The position numbers were made by a program, and so were the translations under genes. A DNA stretch of 64,000 nt, taken from positions 62,001-126,000 of the forward strand of contig DAHVMA010000036.1 in assembly GCA_027320105.1 (NCBI GenBank), given 5' to 3'. The stretch comes from JAKAQB01 sp027320105. Its GTDB lineage: Bacteria; Actinomycetota; Acidimicrobiia; Acidimicrobiales; Palsa-688. Shown here in pieces: positions 1-7,710 of this stretch. The notes below the pieces were generated by a model. That model worked only from the letters and a program-made list of their open reading frames with translations, did not search any database and was not told the DNA's origin. Within the stretch, counting starts at the first letter, position 1. Each line of letters starts with the position of its first letter.

Positions 1-50
1 GAAGTACTCCCCGATCGCAGCGGGCCAACCCCTCCCGGAAGGGCCAGAGG

Positions 51-84
51 AGCCAGGATGACGGAAGAGCCAGGATGACGGAAG
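51..84. repeat. Perfect 17-bp tandem duplication
   Basis: The 17-bp unit AGCCAGGATGACGGAAG occurs twice head to tail (51-67 and 68-84) with no mismatch. It lies in a non-coding stretch at the left edge, 44 bp before a strong hairpin. No gene is convincing in 1-384: the short open frames there lack codon bias and recognisable motifs. The origin is probably a local duplication, and its function is unknown. Confidence 0.85.
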
Positions 85-127
85 ATCCAGAGGGATCGGC
101 AGGGTCGGCATGGGGCCATCGCCATCG

Positions 128-178
128 CGTTGTTCGGGCAGTTGACCGCGATAATCGCAGACAACTGCCCGAACAACG
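128..178. repeat. Strong inverted repeat (17-bp perfect arms)
   Basis: The left arm CGTTGTTCGGGCAGTTG (128-144) is exactly complementary to the right arm at 162-178. The 17-base loop contains a smaller GCGA/TCGC inverted repeat. It lies about 200 bp downstream of the stop of the minus-strand luciferase-like gene (385). There is no T-tract on either strand, so a classical Rho-independent terminator is not supported. It could be a bidirectional terminator or mRNA-stabilising hairpin, a palindromic REP-like element, or a mobile-element end. Confidence 0.8.
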
Positions 179-384
179 TGCCCGAGCCCGTCTCTGGTTC
201 CGGTGTGGACCGACACGTCCCATCCGAGCGGGCGCCCCCGCCACCCTCAGGCGCTCGCCGGGGATCGACGTGGTGTCCCATGCATGCCTGCGTGTGTGAC
301 GGTCCCCAAACGCGAACCACCAGATGGAGCGCCACATCGACCCCAGCGATCCTGCGATCGGGAGGAAGTTCGGGCTGATGGAGG

Positions 385-1335
385 TCAATGGGGGGCCAGC
401 TCACGTATGGCGGTGCGCTGGTCGACGCCGGCGAGTGGCAGGAGCGCGAGCGCCGGCGTCGTCACGCCATTGGCGACATAACGGCCGATCTGGTCACGCA
501 CGGATGCTGCCGAGCCGTGGAGCACGAGGGAGTCGACGACGTCGTCGGGGATGGCCGCCGCCGCCGCTCGGCGGTCGCCGGTTGCCCACGCGTCCCACAT
601 CCCCCGCAGGGCGGTCCCGCGGCCGAGCCACTCGTGGAAGGCGGCGTAGACGGGGACGTTGAGGTATGCGGCGATCAGTCGCCTGGCCTGGTGCCGGACG
701 GTGTCGGTGTCCTCCGAGGGGCATACGAAGATGCGTGCGACGACTTCACGGTCCGGTCCGATCTCGGCGACAGCTGTCGGAACGTCGTCGGCCGCAAGCC
801 AGTTGACGATGGCGCCGTCTGCCTCTCGCCCGGCGAGGCGGAGCATGCCGGGACGCAGGGCCGCGACGAGGATGGGGGGCGGCACCGCCGGCGGCCTGCC
901 GAGCCGGAAGCCCCGCACGGTGAAGGTCTCGTACTCGTCGTCGACCCGCTCGCCGGCGAGGGCCCGGTGCAGGAACCGGACGAGATCGCGGGTGCGTTGG
1001 TAGGGCTTGTCGAACACCAGACCGTTCCATCGTTGGACGATCACGTTGGAGGAGGTCCCCACGCCGAGGGCGAACCGCCCAGGCGCCGCTTCCGCCATGG
1101 CGGCCGCCGACTGCGCCACCAGTGCCGGGCCCCGGGTGAACGACGGGACGATCGCCGTTCCCAGGCGCAACGTCGGCTCCCAGGCGGCGGCGAGCGCGAG
1201 GGGGGTGAAGGCGTCGGTGCCGTCGACTTCGGCGGACCACACGTCGGTGTAGCCGAGCCGGGCGATCTCCTCGAACCAGCTCCGATGCTCAGCCAGCGCG
1301 ACGCCGTCGAAGGGGATCGTGATGCCGTAGGACAC
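385..1335 (-). CDS. LLM-class (luciferase-like) F420-dependent oxidoreductase
   Basis: This 316-residue protein has the single TIM-barrel layout of luciferase-like monooxygenases and F420-dependent reductases. Family-typical segments include WSAEVDGTDAFTPLA near residue 33, RLGTAIVPSF near 56 and FALGVGTSS near 88. Actinobacterial members usually use F420, others FMN. The cofactor cannot be decided from the sequence, and the substrate is unknown. Translation starts at GTG 1335. The gene stands alone, with the small gene at 1407-1613 upstream on the same strand. Length is normal for the family (about 290-340 residues). Confidence 0.85.
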   Translation of the reverse strand: MSYGITIPFDGVALAEHRSWFEEIARLGYTDVWSAEVDGTDAFTPLALAAAWEPTLRLGTAIVPSFTRGPALVAQSAAAMAEAAPGRFALGVGTSSNVIVQRWNGLVFDKPYQRTRDLVRFLHRALAGERVDDEYETFTVRGFRLGRPPAVPPPILVAALRPGMLRLAGREADGAIVNWLAADDVPTAVAEIGPDREVVARIFVCPSEDTDTVRHQARRLIAAYLNVPVYAAFHEWLGRGTALRGMWDAWATGDRRAAAAAIPDDVVDSLVLHGSAASVRDQIGRYVANGVTTPALALLPLAGVDQRTAIRELAPH

Positions 1336-1406
1336 GGCGGCAGATGCTAACGCCGGAGGGGGTCGCGCTCGGGGGTAACGGCCAGGCAGTGTCCGGGCAG
1401 ACGAGC

Positions 1407-1613
1407 TCAGGCGGCCGAGGAGCGTGCGACGGCAGCGGCCAGCGCCCGCCGCGCCTGCTCGACACCGCGCCGACCGATCTCGCAGGTTCGCTGCTCAGGG
1501 GTCCAGGGGCGTACGACGTCGAGACCGGCGTCGGCAAGCGGCGCTGCGGGTGTTGCCGCACCCCGTGGGGACGTCACCTCGTCGGGATCGAGGAGGCGGA
1601 GCTGGATCGCCAT
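1407..1613 (-). CDS. Small conserved actinobacterial protein of unknown function
   Basis: This predicted 68-residue protein begins MAIQLRLLDPDEV. It ends in an Arg/Ala-rich helix (RTCEIGRRGVEQARRALAA) that I associate with short hypothetical proteins in many actinobacteria. The ATG at 1613 is chosen because GAGGAG lies about 10 bases upstream; a start ten codons earlier (1643) is also open. There is no signal peptide, membrane segment or known catalytic motif. It may be cotranscribed with the luciferase-like gene 71 bp downstream. I do not assign a function. Confidence 0.55.
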   Translation of the reverse strand: MAIQLRLLDPDEVTSPRGAATPAAPLADAGLDVVRPWTPEQRTCEIGRRGVEQARRALAAAVARSSAA

Positions 1614-1794
1614 GCCTCTCATTCTCCTCAGGAGGTGTGACACTCACTCCCGCAATCCCCTGTTGCTCGTCACACCGATCGCCCCGATGCCCCGCTGCCC
1701 GCCGCCGGTAGGCTCCGCCCATGCCGGGGGTCACGCTTCGCCGCCGGGAAGACCATCGGGCGCCAGCACCGATGACCTCTCTCGTGGTCGCTCC

Positions 1795-2637
1795 ATGACG
1801 CCGCTGGCCGACGCGCTCGGCGGGGATGCCGGCACCCGTTTCCTCATCGTCACATGCGACGAGCTGGGCGTCACCCACGCCCACAACACGGGCGTGTACG
1901 AGGCCCTGCGAGGCGGCCTGGCAACCTCGGCCGGTCTCGTCATCCCAGGACCCTGGGCCCGCGAGGCGGCGGCGCGCTACAGAGGTGAGGACGTCGGCGT
2001 CCACCTCACCCTCAACGCCGAGTACGACCTCCTCCGCTGGGGACCGATCACCCACTGCCCTTCCCTGCTGGATGGCGACGGAGGGTTCCCACGCACCCTC
2101 GAGGACCTCTGGGACCACGGAGACACCGAGGAGGTCCGCCGGGAATGCCGGGCGCAGGTGGAGCGGGCTGTCTACTGGGGGTTCGACATCAGCCACCTGA
2201 GCACGCACCTCGGCGCGCTCGAGCTGCGACCGGAGTTCTTCGACATCGCTCTCGACATGGCGATCGAGTTCGGGCTTCCGCTCCGGCTGCCGCCAGCGAG
2301 CGCCGAGCGCGCCGTCGGGTTCCGCTTCCGTGGCCTGGCCGCCGATGAGGGCGTGCTCACCCCCGACAACGTGGTGCGCGTGCCTCGCAACCGTAGCGCG
2401 CGCTTCGCCCTGGAGGAGCTGCTCGTCGACCTCCCACCTGGGGTGACAGAAGTCGTCCTCCGGCCGGCGACGGACTCCCCCGACCTCCGCTCGGTCGCAC
2501 CCGACTGGCCAGCCCGGGTCGAAGACCTCGATCTCGCCCTGTCAGGTGACTCCTTGCGCACCATCGTCCGCCGGGCGGAAGTCACCCTCATCGGCTGGAG
2601 GCGCCTGCGCGACGCCCAGCGCTCTCGTAGCCGTTGA
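1795..2637 (+). CDS. YdjC/ChbG-family carbohydrate deacetylase
   Basis: The 280-residue product matches the YdjC/ChbG fold, metal-dependent deacetylases acting on N-acetylated sugars such as chitooligosaccharides. The visible metal and catalytic motifs are TCDELGVT near residue 19 (usually DD or DE), the VGVHLTLN motif near residue 68, and the HLSTHLGAL histidine pair near 136. The frame is open back to 1612, but the start is placed at ATG 1795 just before the conserved core. The substrate is not predictable. It diverges from the small gene at 1613 and precedes a lipoprotein gene on the same strand. Confidence 0.75.
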   Translation: MTPLADALGGDAGTRFLIVTCDELGVTHAHNTGVYEALRGGLATSAGLVIPGPWAREAAARYRGEDVGVHLTLNAEYDLLRWGPITHCPSLLDGDGGFPRTLEDLWDHGDTEEVRRECRAQVERAVYWGFDISHLSTHLGALELRPEFFDIALDMAIEFGLPLRLPPASAERAVGFRFRGLAADEGVLTPDNVVRVPRNRSARFALEELLVDLPPGVTEVVLRPATDSPDLRSVAPDWPARVEDLDLALSGDSLRTIVRRAEVTLIGWRRLRDAQRSRSR

Positions 2638-2744
2638 CTGCGCCTCGGCCAGCCCACCTCCTGACCGGCGAGCCAGCCGATGCGATCAGGGTGGGCGAGC
2701 CGTCGTAGGCTTCCGCCACCGCCCATCCCACCGCCGGAGGAACA

Positions 2745-3008
2745 ATGCCTAGCCGTCTCGTCGAGCACGCCCACCGGATCGGCCGCCGGGCCGCCGCCGC
2801 CGGGCTCGTCGTGGCGACCGCCTTGCTTCTGGGCGCATGCAGCTCTCCATGGACCGCACCCGCCAGCAGCCAACCGACGCCAACGACCACCACCCAGTCC
2901 TTGACGACGGTGCCGGGAATATCCGGGTTGAGCGGCGCCGTGACCAACAGCGGCGCATTCAACCCCAGCGTGTCTCGTCGCCACACCGGGGGGACGTCGG
3001 GCTCGTAG
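2745..3008 (+). CDS. Small Thr/Ser/Pro-rich lipoprotein
   Basis: An excellent ribosome-binding site (GGAGGA) sits 4-5 bases before ATG 2745. The 87-residue product has a positively charged N-terminus (HAHRIGRRAAAAG), a hydrophobic core and a lipobox LLGAC at residues 27-31. It should therefore be exported, lipidated on the Cys and processed by signal peptidase II. The mature part is short and rich in Pro, Thr, Ser and Gly, with no domain I can name. The minus-strand frame covering the same DNA is treated as a shadow. The neighbour murF is convergent. Confidence 0.65.
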   Translation: MPSRLVEHAHRIGRRAAAAGLVVATALLLGACSSPWTAPASSQPTPTTTTQSLTTVPGISGLSGAVTNSGAFNPSVSRRHTGGTSGS

Positions 3009-3030
3009 CGGTTCCAGCGCCCGATCGATG

Positions 3031-4422
3031 TCACTGGCGGGGCGCGCCCGCAGCCCCGGTACCGGACTGGACACCCCCGGCACCGGGCTGGATGCACAGA
3101 CGCTGCGCCAGGCGCTCCAGCCCGGCGACGCGGCTGCCTTTCACGAGGACCGCGTCCCCCGGCCCCAGGACGCCGAGCGCCCCGACAGCCGCCTCGACGC
3201 CCTCCACCGGCGTCACACCGTACGCCGGGGTGCCGACCGCCACCAGCTCCACTCCGAGCTCCGTGGCAAGCACAGCGACCGCCCGGTGCTCGTCGGCGGT
3301 CTCTGACCCGAGCTCGGCCATCTCACCGAGCACGGCGACGCGCCGGCGTGCCGGCAAGCGAGCCAGCGCATGCAACGCCGCCGCGACCGACACCGGATTG
3401 GCGTTGTACGCGTCGTTTATGACCTGCGCTCCACTGGCTGTCCGGGCCAACTCCATGCGCCAGTGCGAAACCTCCGATGCGGCCAGCCCTGAGATGACCG
3501 CCTCCAACGGCGTGCCACAGGCCAGTCCGGCGGCGGCAGCAGCAAGGCCGTTGCCGACCTGATGGGCCCCGCGTGCGCCGAGCAGCACCTCGGTGTCCCC
3601 CCAAGGCGAGCGCAGGCGGAATCGTGGCCTGAGGTCGTCGCCGAGACGGACGTCATCGGCGACCACATCGGCGTCCTGCCTTCCCAGCACCGAGTACCTG
3701 AGGACGCGCGCCCTCGTCCGCGTGGCCATGGCGCTCACCCGAGGGTCGTCAGCGTTGAGCACGGTGGTGCCGTCCGGGGGGACGGCGTCGACGAGCTCGG
3801 CCTTCGCTCGCGCGATCTGCTCGAGGCCGCCCAACAGTTGGGTGTGGACGGCCGCCACGGCGGTCACCACGGCGACGGTCGGGCGGGCGACGTCGCACAG
3901 CAGCGCGATGTGCCCGATGCCCCGTGCGCCCATTTCGACAACTGCCACTTCCGTGTCCTCGGCGGCATTGGCCAGGGTGAGCGGGACGCCGAGCTCGTTG
4001 TTGAACGACTGCTCACTCGCCGTGACCCGCCACGTCGTCGCCAGGACACCTGCCAGGAAGTCCTTGGTGGACGTCTTGCCCACCGAGCCGGTGATCCCGA
4101 CGACCGGGCCTGGCAGCCGCCGGCGGGCGGCCCGGCCCAGGTCGAGCAACGCTGCCCCGGTGTCGGCGACGGCGACCGCCGTCCCCGACGGGAGCCGGGA
4201 TGTGCTCGGGTGTCCCGACTCCACCAGGTAGCCGGCGGCACCTGCCGAGACCGCGTCGGTCAAGAAGTCGTGCCCGTCTCGGGTAGCGCGGATAGGCACG
4301 AAGAGGGCGCCGGATGGGAGGTGGCGCGAGTCGGTGCCCACCCCGCTGAACACCGTGGTTGGCGATCCGGCCAGGAGCTGCCCTGCGGTGGCGACCAGGA
4401 GGTCGGGAAGGGACCAGCGCAT
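3031..4422 (-). CDS. murF: UDP-N-acetylmuramoyl-tripeptide--D-alanyl-D-alanine ligase
   Basis: MurF adds D-Ala-D-Ala to UDP-MurNAc-tripeptide in the cytoplasm, the last soluble step of peptidoglycan monomer synthesis. The 463 residues show the three Mur-ligase domains: an N-terminal UDP-binding part (DSRHLPSGALFVP near 31), an ATP P-loop (GITGSVGKTSTK, 109-120), and a C-terminal part starting near NDAYNANP, the MurF signature. Length is normal. In most actinobacteria murF sits in the dcw cell-division cluster. Here it has no mur or fts neighbours, so it is either a relocated copy or a paralogue. Confidence 0.93.
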   Translation of the reverse strand: MRWSLPDLLVATAGQLLAGSPTTVFSGVGTDSRHLPSGALFVPIRATRDGHDFLTDAVSAGAAGYLVESGHPSTSRLPSGTAVAVADTGAALLDLGRAARRRLPGPVVGITGSVGKTSTKDFLAGVLATTWRVTASEQSFNNELGVPLTLANAAEDTEVAVVEMGARGIGHIALLCDVARPTVAVVTAVAAVHTQLLGGLEQIARAKAELVDAVPPDGTTVLNADDPRVSAMATRTRARVLRYSVLGRQDADVVADDVRLGDDLRPRFRLRSPWGDTEVLLGARGAHQVGNGLAAAAAGLACGTPLEAVISGLAASEVSHWRMELARTASGAQVINDAYNANPVSVAAALHALARLPARRRVAVLGEMAELGSETADEHRAVAVLATELGVELVAVGTPAYGVTPVEGVEAAVGALGVLGPGDAVLVKGSRVAGLERLAQRLCIQPGAGGVQSGTGAAGAPRQ

Positions 4423-4449
4423 CCGTCGGCGAACCCGTCAGTGCATCCG

Positions 4450-4815
4450 TCAGCCACAGTCCAGGCTGCTGCGCCAGCGAGCGAACGCCGGCGTGGTCGT
4501 CGCCGCGAGCACAGCCAGCAGCAGCCGGTTGTCGCCGGCTGTCTTCAGCCGTCCCTGCATGTAGGCGACGCTCGGGGTCAGTTGGCCCAGCGCGACGGCG
4601 TCGGCCTCCTCAGCCGCCAGGGTGAGTGTCAGGTCGGCGACCGCCGGAGGGCTGTCGAGGACATCCACGGGCCGGCCGTCCGCCCAGACCGTCGCGGTCA
4701 CCCGGTCGCCTTCTGGCTGCCCAGGGAGCACGAGCACGACGGTGCCACTGACCCCCGGCGCGCCGGGCAGCTCCGAGCCGAGCTCGACTGCTTGCCGCAA
4801 TGCCTCCGCGATCAT
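4450..4815 (-). CDS. SCP2 sterol-binding-domain-like protein
   Basis: The 121-residue protein resembles the single-domain SCP2/sterol-carrier fold. It has a central beta-sheet (GTVVLVLPG, VTATVWADG), a segment like the acidic TLTLAAEEADAVALGQ, and the GQLTPSVAYMQGRLKTAGD element that precedes the last helix in SCP2 proteins. These proteins bind hydrophobic ligands. In actinobacteria, single-domain members are often found near enzyme genes without known function. It starts at ATG 4815, 24 bp after the mca stop, and ends 28 bp before murF, so it is probably cotranscribed with both. Confidence 0.7.
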   Translation of the reverse strand: MIAEALRQAVELGSELPGAPGVSGTVVLVLPGQPEGDRVTATVWADGRPVDVLDSPPAVADLTLTLAAEEADAVALGQLTPSVAYMQGRLKTAGDNRLLLAVLAATTTPAFARWRSSLDCG

Positions 4816-4839
4816 CGGGCCCGAGCGTAGGCGTTCAGG

Positions 4840-5787
4840 TCAGTCCCGGGCGCTGACACCAGCGCCGGCGACCGGGCTCCGGCTGCGGTCTGATCGCACC
4901 TCGCCGTCGCTGCTGCGAAGTCCCGCGAACAAGTCCGTCCCACCGTCACCGGCCGGCGTCACGCGGCTGCGGAGGAGCTGGTAGTCGTCGATCGGGTAGA
5001 TCCCGTCGGCGACATCCGGCGGCAGGCCAAACCAGTGCGGCGAGTTGGGATCGACCTGGGTCCGGTGGGCGAGCAGGCCCAACCGGCGAACCTCGGTGTA
5101 GCCGGTGACGTCGATGCGCGTCGGGGGTACTGCGCCAGCGGCTGGCTCCTCCGGGGTGGCGAGCAAGCGGGCGAGGCGCTCTCTCTCGAAGGGAGATTCC
5201 AGCCCCAACTCGAGGAACTTGTCGTGGATGGCCCGCATCCGCTGGGTGGACCAGCCGTTCGCGTACAGGCGGGCTGGCGCCCAGGGATCACCGGCGCCGG
5301 GGTACCGGTCCGGGTCGGCGGCCGCCTCGAAGGCGTGCACGGAGATCTCGTGGACGCGCAGGTGATCCGGGTGCGGGTAGCCCGATTGGTCCTCGGGATA
5401 GGTGACCATGACCTGTGGCCGGACCCGGCGGATAACCGCGACGAGCCGCCCGACAGCCTCGTCGAGGGCAGCGCGGGAGAAGCTGCGCTGATCTGCATTG
5501 GCCGGGCTGTCAAGCATCCCCGAGTCGCGGTAGCCGAGCCAGACGAGCTCGTCGTAGCCGATCACCCGCGCCGCTTCGGCAAGCTCCTCCCGGCGGAGCT
5601 CGGCGATGTGCTCCTTGGCTTCGGCGGTGTCCATCGCCGGGTTGAGGATGTCACCTTCCTCGCCACCGGTGCAGGTGACGAGGGTGGTGCGAACGCCCTG
5701 GGCGTGGTACTTGGCGATCGTGGCAGGACCCTTGGACGCCTCATCGTCGGGATGGGCGTGGACGGTGAGAAGGGACGGCTCAGGCAT
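4840..5787 (-). CDS. mca: Mycothiol S-conjugate amidase (Mca/MshB LmbE family)
   Basis: This LmbE-family zinc amidase hydrolyses mycothiol conjugates to mercapturic acids (Mca); the related MshB deacetylates GlcNAc-Ins. The 315 residues carry the zinc motif AHPDDEASKGPAT (residues 11-23), the CTGGEEGDILNPAMD segment near 39, and the second metal site YPHPDHLRVH near 145. The ILNPAMD segment and overall length favour Mca over MshB. Mycothiol occurs essentially only in actinobacteria, so this gene is the best taxonomic marker in the window. It starts at ATG 5787. Confidence 0.85.
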   Translation of the reverse strand: MPEPSLLTVHAHPDDEASKGPATIAKYHAQGVRTTLVTCTGGEEGDILNPAMDTAEAKEHIAELRREELAEAARVIGYDELVWLGYRDSGMLDSPANADQRSFSRAALDEAVGRLVAVIRRVRPQVMVTYPEDQSGYPHPDHLRVHEISVHAFEAAADPDRYPGAGDPWAPARLYANGWSTQRMRAIHDKFLELGLESPFERERLARLLATPEEPAAGAVPPTRIDVTGYTEVRRLGLLAHRTQVDPNSPHWFGLPPDVADGIYPIDDYQLLRSRVTPAGDGGTDLFAGLRSSDGEVRSDRSRSPVAGAGVSARD

Positions 5788-5893
5788 CCGATCACGATAC
5801 GGGACGGGCGTGCGCTACCCACTTCGGTCACGAACCGCTGAGACGCAAGGCGCCGCCGCTGCGCCCCCGACCGCCATCGCTCTGCTCCCCGAC

Positions 5894-6112
5894 CACTTCG
5901 CCACGGTCTATTCGGCGTGTGAACGTCCAGGCCTGCCCAAGGTGGGGGCGCACCGGCTGGCGCACTTTGGCCTGCGATCTGCTGCGAACTTCCGGCAGAT
6001 GAAAGACCCCACGGTCGTCTCGTTCTCACCGATGTTCCACTTTACCGAGCAAGAGATCCCAATCCATCTCTTGTACTGCGTGCTCGCGCTCATGGTCGCT
6101 GTCTCATGGTGA
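5894..6112 (+). pseudogene. Chimeric remnant: recombinase-like piece joined to IS1634/IS4 transposase tail
   Basis: One open frame carries two unrelated mobile-element fragments. Residues encoded at about 5894-5989 (ACERPGLPKVGAHRLAHFGL) look like the C-terminal part of a tyrosine recombinase around box II, with the usual HRLRH changed to HRLAH. From 5990 the frame reads FRQMKDPTVVSFSPMFHF and VLALMVA, a pattern typical of the end of IS1634/IS4-type DDE transposases. Neither piece has a plausible start or complete catalytic set, so nothing functional is expected. The rest of 5788-6225 holds no gene I can support. Confidence 0.6.
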
Positions 6113-6225
6113 GCGAGGCGGACCACACCGGGATGCCAGCACCCTCACAACCTGATATCGTCCTCATCGACGTTGAGGACATCACTAGATGTACGTCTTC
6201 TCTTGTGACTCCCCGAGGAGGGACC

Positions 6226-7668
6226 GTGACCGCGAAGATGCTCATCGACGGCGAATGGACCACCGCTCGAGGCGGCGGGACCTTCGAAACGTTCGACCCA
6301 GCGACCGGCGAGGTCATTGACACCGTCCCCGACGCAACGCCTGCAGACGTCGACGCCGCAGTCGCAGCGGCCAAGCGCGCGTTTTCCTCGCCGGACTGGG
6401 CGCAGATGCTCCCGGCGGCACGCGCACGCCTCCTGTGGAAGATCGCCGATCTCATCGAGGAGCACGCAGAGGAGCTGGCGAAGCTCGAGACGCGCGACCA
6501 GGGCCAGCCCTTCGGCATCGCGAGCCAGATCTCCGTGCCGAACGCGATCGAGCACTTCCGCTACTACGCGGGCTGGGCGACCAAGCTGCACGGTCTCACC
6601 GTGCCGGTCTCCATCCCCGGCGTCGACTACCGCAATCACCGCGAGCCGCTCGGCGTGTGCGGGCTGATCACGCCGTGGAACTTCCCCTTCATGATCGCGG
6701 CATGGAAGCTCGCGCCGGCGCTCGTCACGGGGAACACCGTCGTCATCAAGCCCGCCGAGCAGACGCCCTTGTCCACGCTCCGCCTCGCCGAGCTCTGCTG
6801 CGAGGCGGGCGTGCCAGATGGCGTGGTGAACGTCGTGACCGGTGGCCCGGCCGTCGGCCAGGTCCTCGTGCGCCACCCTGACGTCGCGAAGATCTCCTTC
6901 ACCGGCTCGACCGAGGTCGGCCGGGAGATCGCTGCAGAGGCCGGCCGCCGGCTCGCACGCGTCTCGCTCGAGCTCGGGGGGAAGGCACCGAGCATCGTGA
7001 CCCCCGATGCCGATATCGACGCGATCCTCGAGGGCAACCTCATGGGCGGCCTCTTGAACTGCGGACAGGTCTGTGCCGCCTACACGCGCTTCTACGTCGA
7101 CCACAAGCGCGCCGAGGAGTTCGCGGAGAAAATCAGCGGTGTGGCGTCGCAGATGCAGCTCGGCCATGGCCTGGAGCCCACGACCCAGCTCGGACCACTC
7201 ATCTCCAAAGAGCAGGTCGAGCGCGTAGACCGCTACGTGCGGACCGGCGCGGCAGAGGGCGCACGCCTCGTGACCGGCGGGGCGCGCGCAGGTGGAGAGC
7301 TCGCTGGCGGCTACTTCTACCAGCCGACCGTCTTCGCCGACGTGGACGACTCGATGACGATCGCCCGCGAGGAGATCTTCGGCCCTGTCCTCAGCGTCAT
7401 CCCCTACGACGACGCCGACGAGCTCGCGCAGCGCGCCAACGACACGGACTACGGCCTGGCTGCGGTCATCTGGTCGCGCGACATCGGCACGGCCAACCGG
7501 CTCGCGCATGCGATCAAGGCCGGCACGGTGTGGATCAACCTGCCGCCGTTCCTCGACGCTGCCGCTCCGTGGGGCGGGATGAAAGCCTCGGGCGTCGGGC
7601 GCGAGATGGGCTGGGAGGCCATCCTCGCCTACACCGAAACCAAGAGCGTCTGGACCAGCCTCGCCTGA
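6226..7668 (+). CDS. NAD(P)-dependent aldehyde dehydrogenase
   Basis: This ALDH-superfamily enzyme oxidises an aldehyde to a carboxylate. The 480-residue product has the expected Rossmann and catalytic domains. General-base Glu is about residue 249 (ELGGKAPS) and nucleophilic Cys about 283 (CGQVCAA). It also has the ITPWNFPFMIAAWKLAPAL segment and the FGPVLSV motif. GTG 6226 is chosen because GAGGAGG lies 4 bases upstream; the frame is open back to 6106. It resembles betaine- or aminoaldehyde dehydrogenases. It is convergent with the amine operon, which would produce an aldehyde, so it may complete that pathway. Confidence 0.93.
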   Translation: MTAKMLIDGEWTTARGGGTFETFDPATGEVIDTVPDATPADVDAAVAAAKRAFSSPDWAQMLPAARARLLWKIADLIEEHAEELAKLETRDQGQPFGIASQISVPNAIEHFRYYAGWATKLHGLTVPVSIPGVDYRNHREPLGVCGLITPWNFPFMIAAWKLAPALVTGNTVVIKPAEQTPLSTLRLAELCCEAGVPDGVVNVVTGGPAVGQVLVRHPDVAKISFTGSTEVGREIAAEAGRRLARVSLELGGKAPSIVTPDADIDAILEGNLMGGLLNCGQVCAAYTRFYVDHKRAEEFAEKISGVASQMQLGHGLEPTTQLGPLISKEQVERVDRYVRTGAAEGARLVTGGARAGGELAGGYFYQPTVFADVDDSMTIAREEIFGPVLSVIPYDDADELAQRANDTDYGLAAVIWSRDIGTANRLAHAIKAGTVWINLPPFLDAAAPWGGMKASGVGREMGWEAILAYTETKSVWTSLA

Positions 7669-7710
7669 GAGCCGCCGGGCGGCGCGCAACCCGGCCCCCC
7701 GCCCCCTCCT

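Noticed and set aside
128..178. Integron attC site
   Set aside because: The palindrome is perfectly paired and lacks the extrahelical bases and the GTTRRRY/RYYYAAC core arrangement, and no integrase or cassette is nearby.
75..378. Several overlapping open frames at the left edge
   Set aside because: They overlap each other in different frames, span a strong palindrome and show no protein-family motif.
2588..3097. Minus-strand frame opposite the lipoprotein gene
   Set aside because: The plus-strand gene has an ideal ribosome site and lipobox. The minus frame has neither a clear ribosome site nor a recognisable domain.
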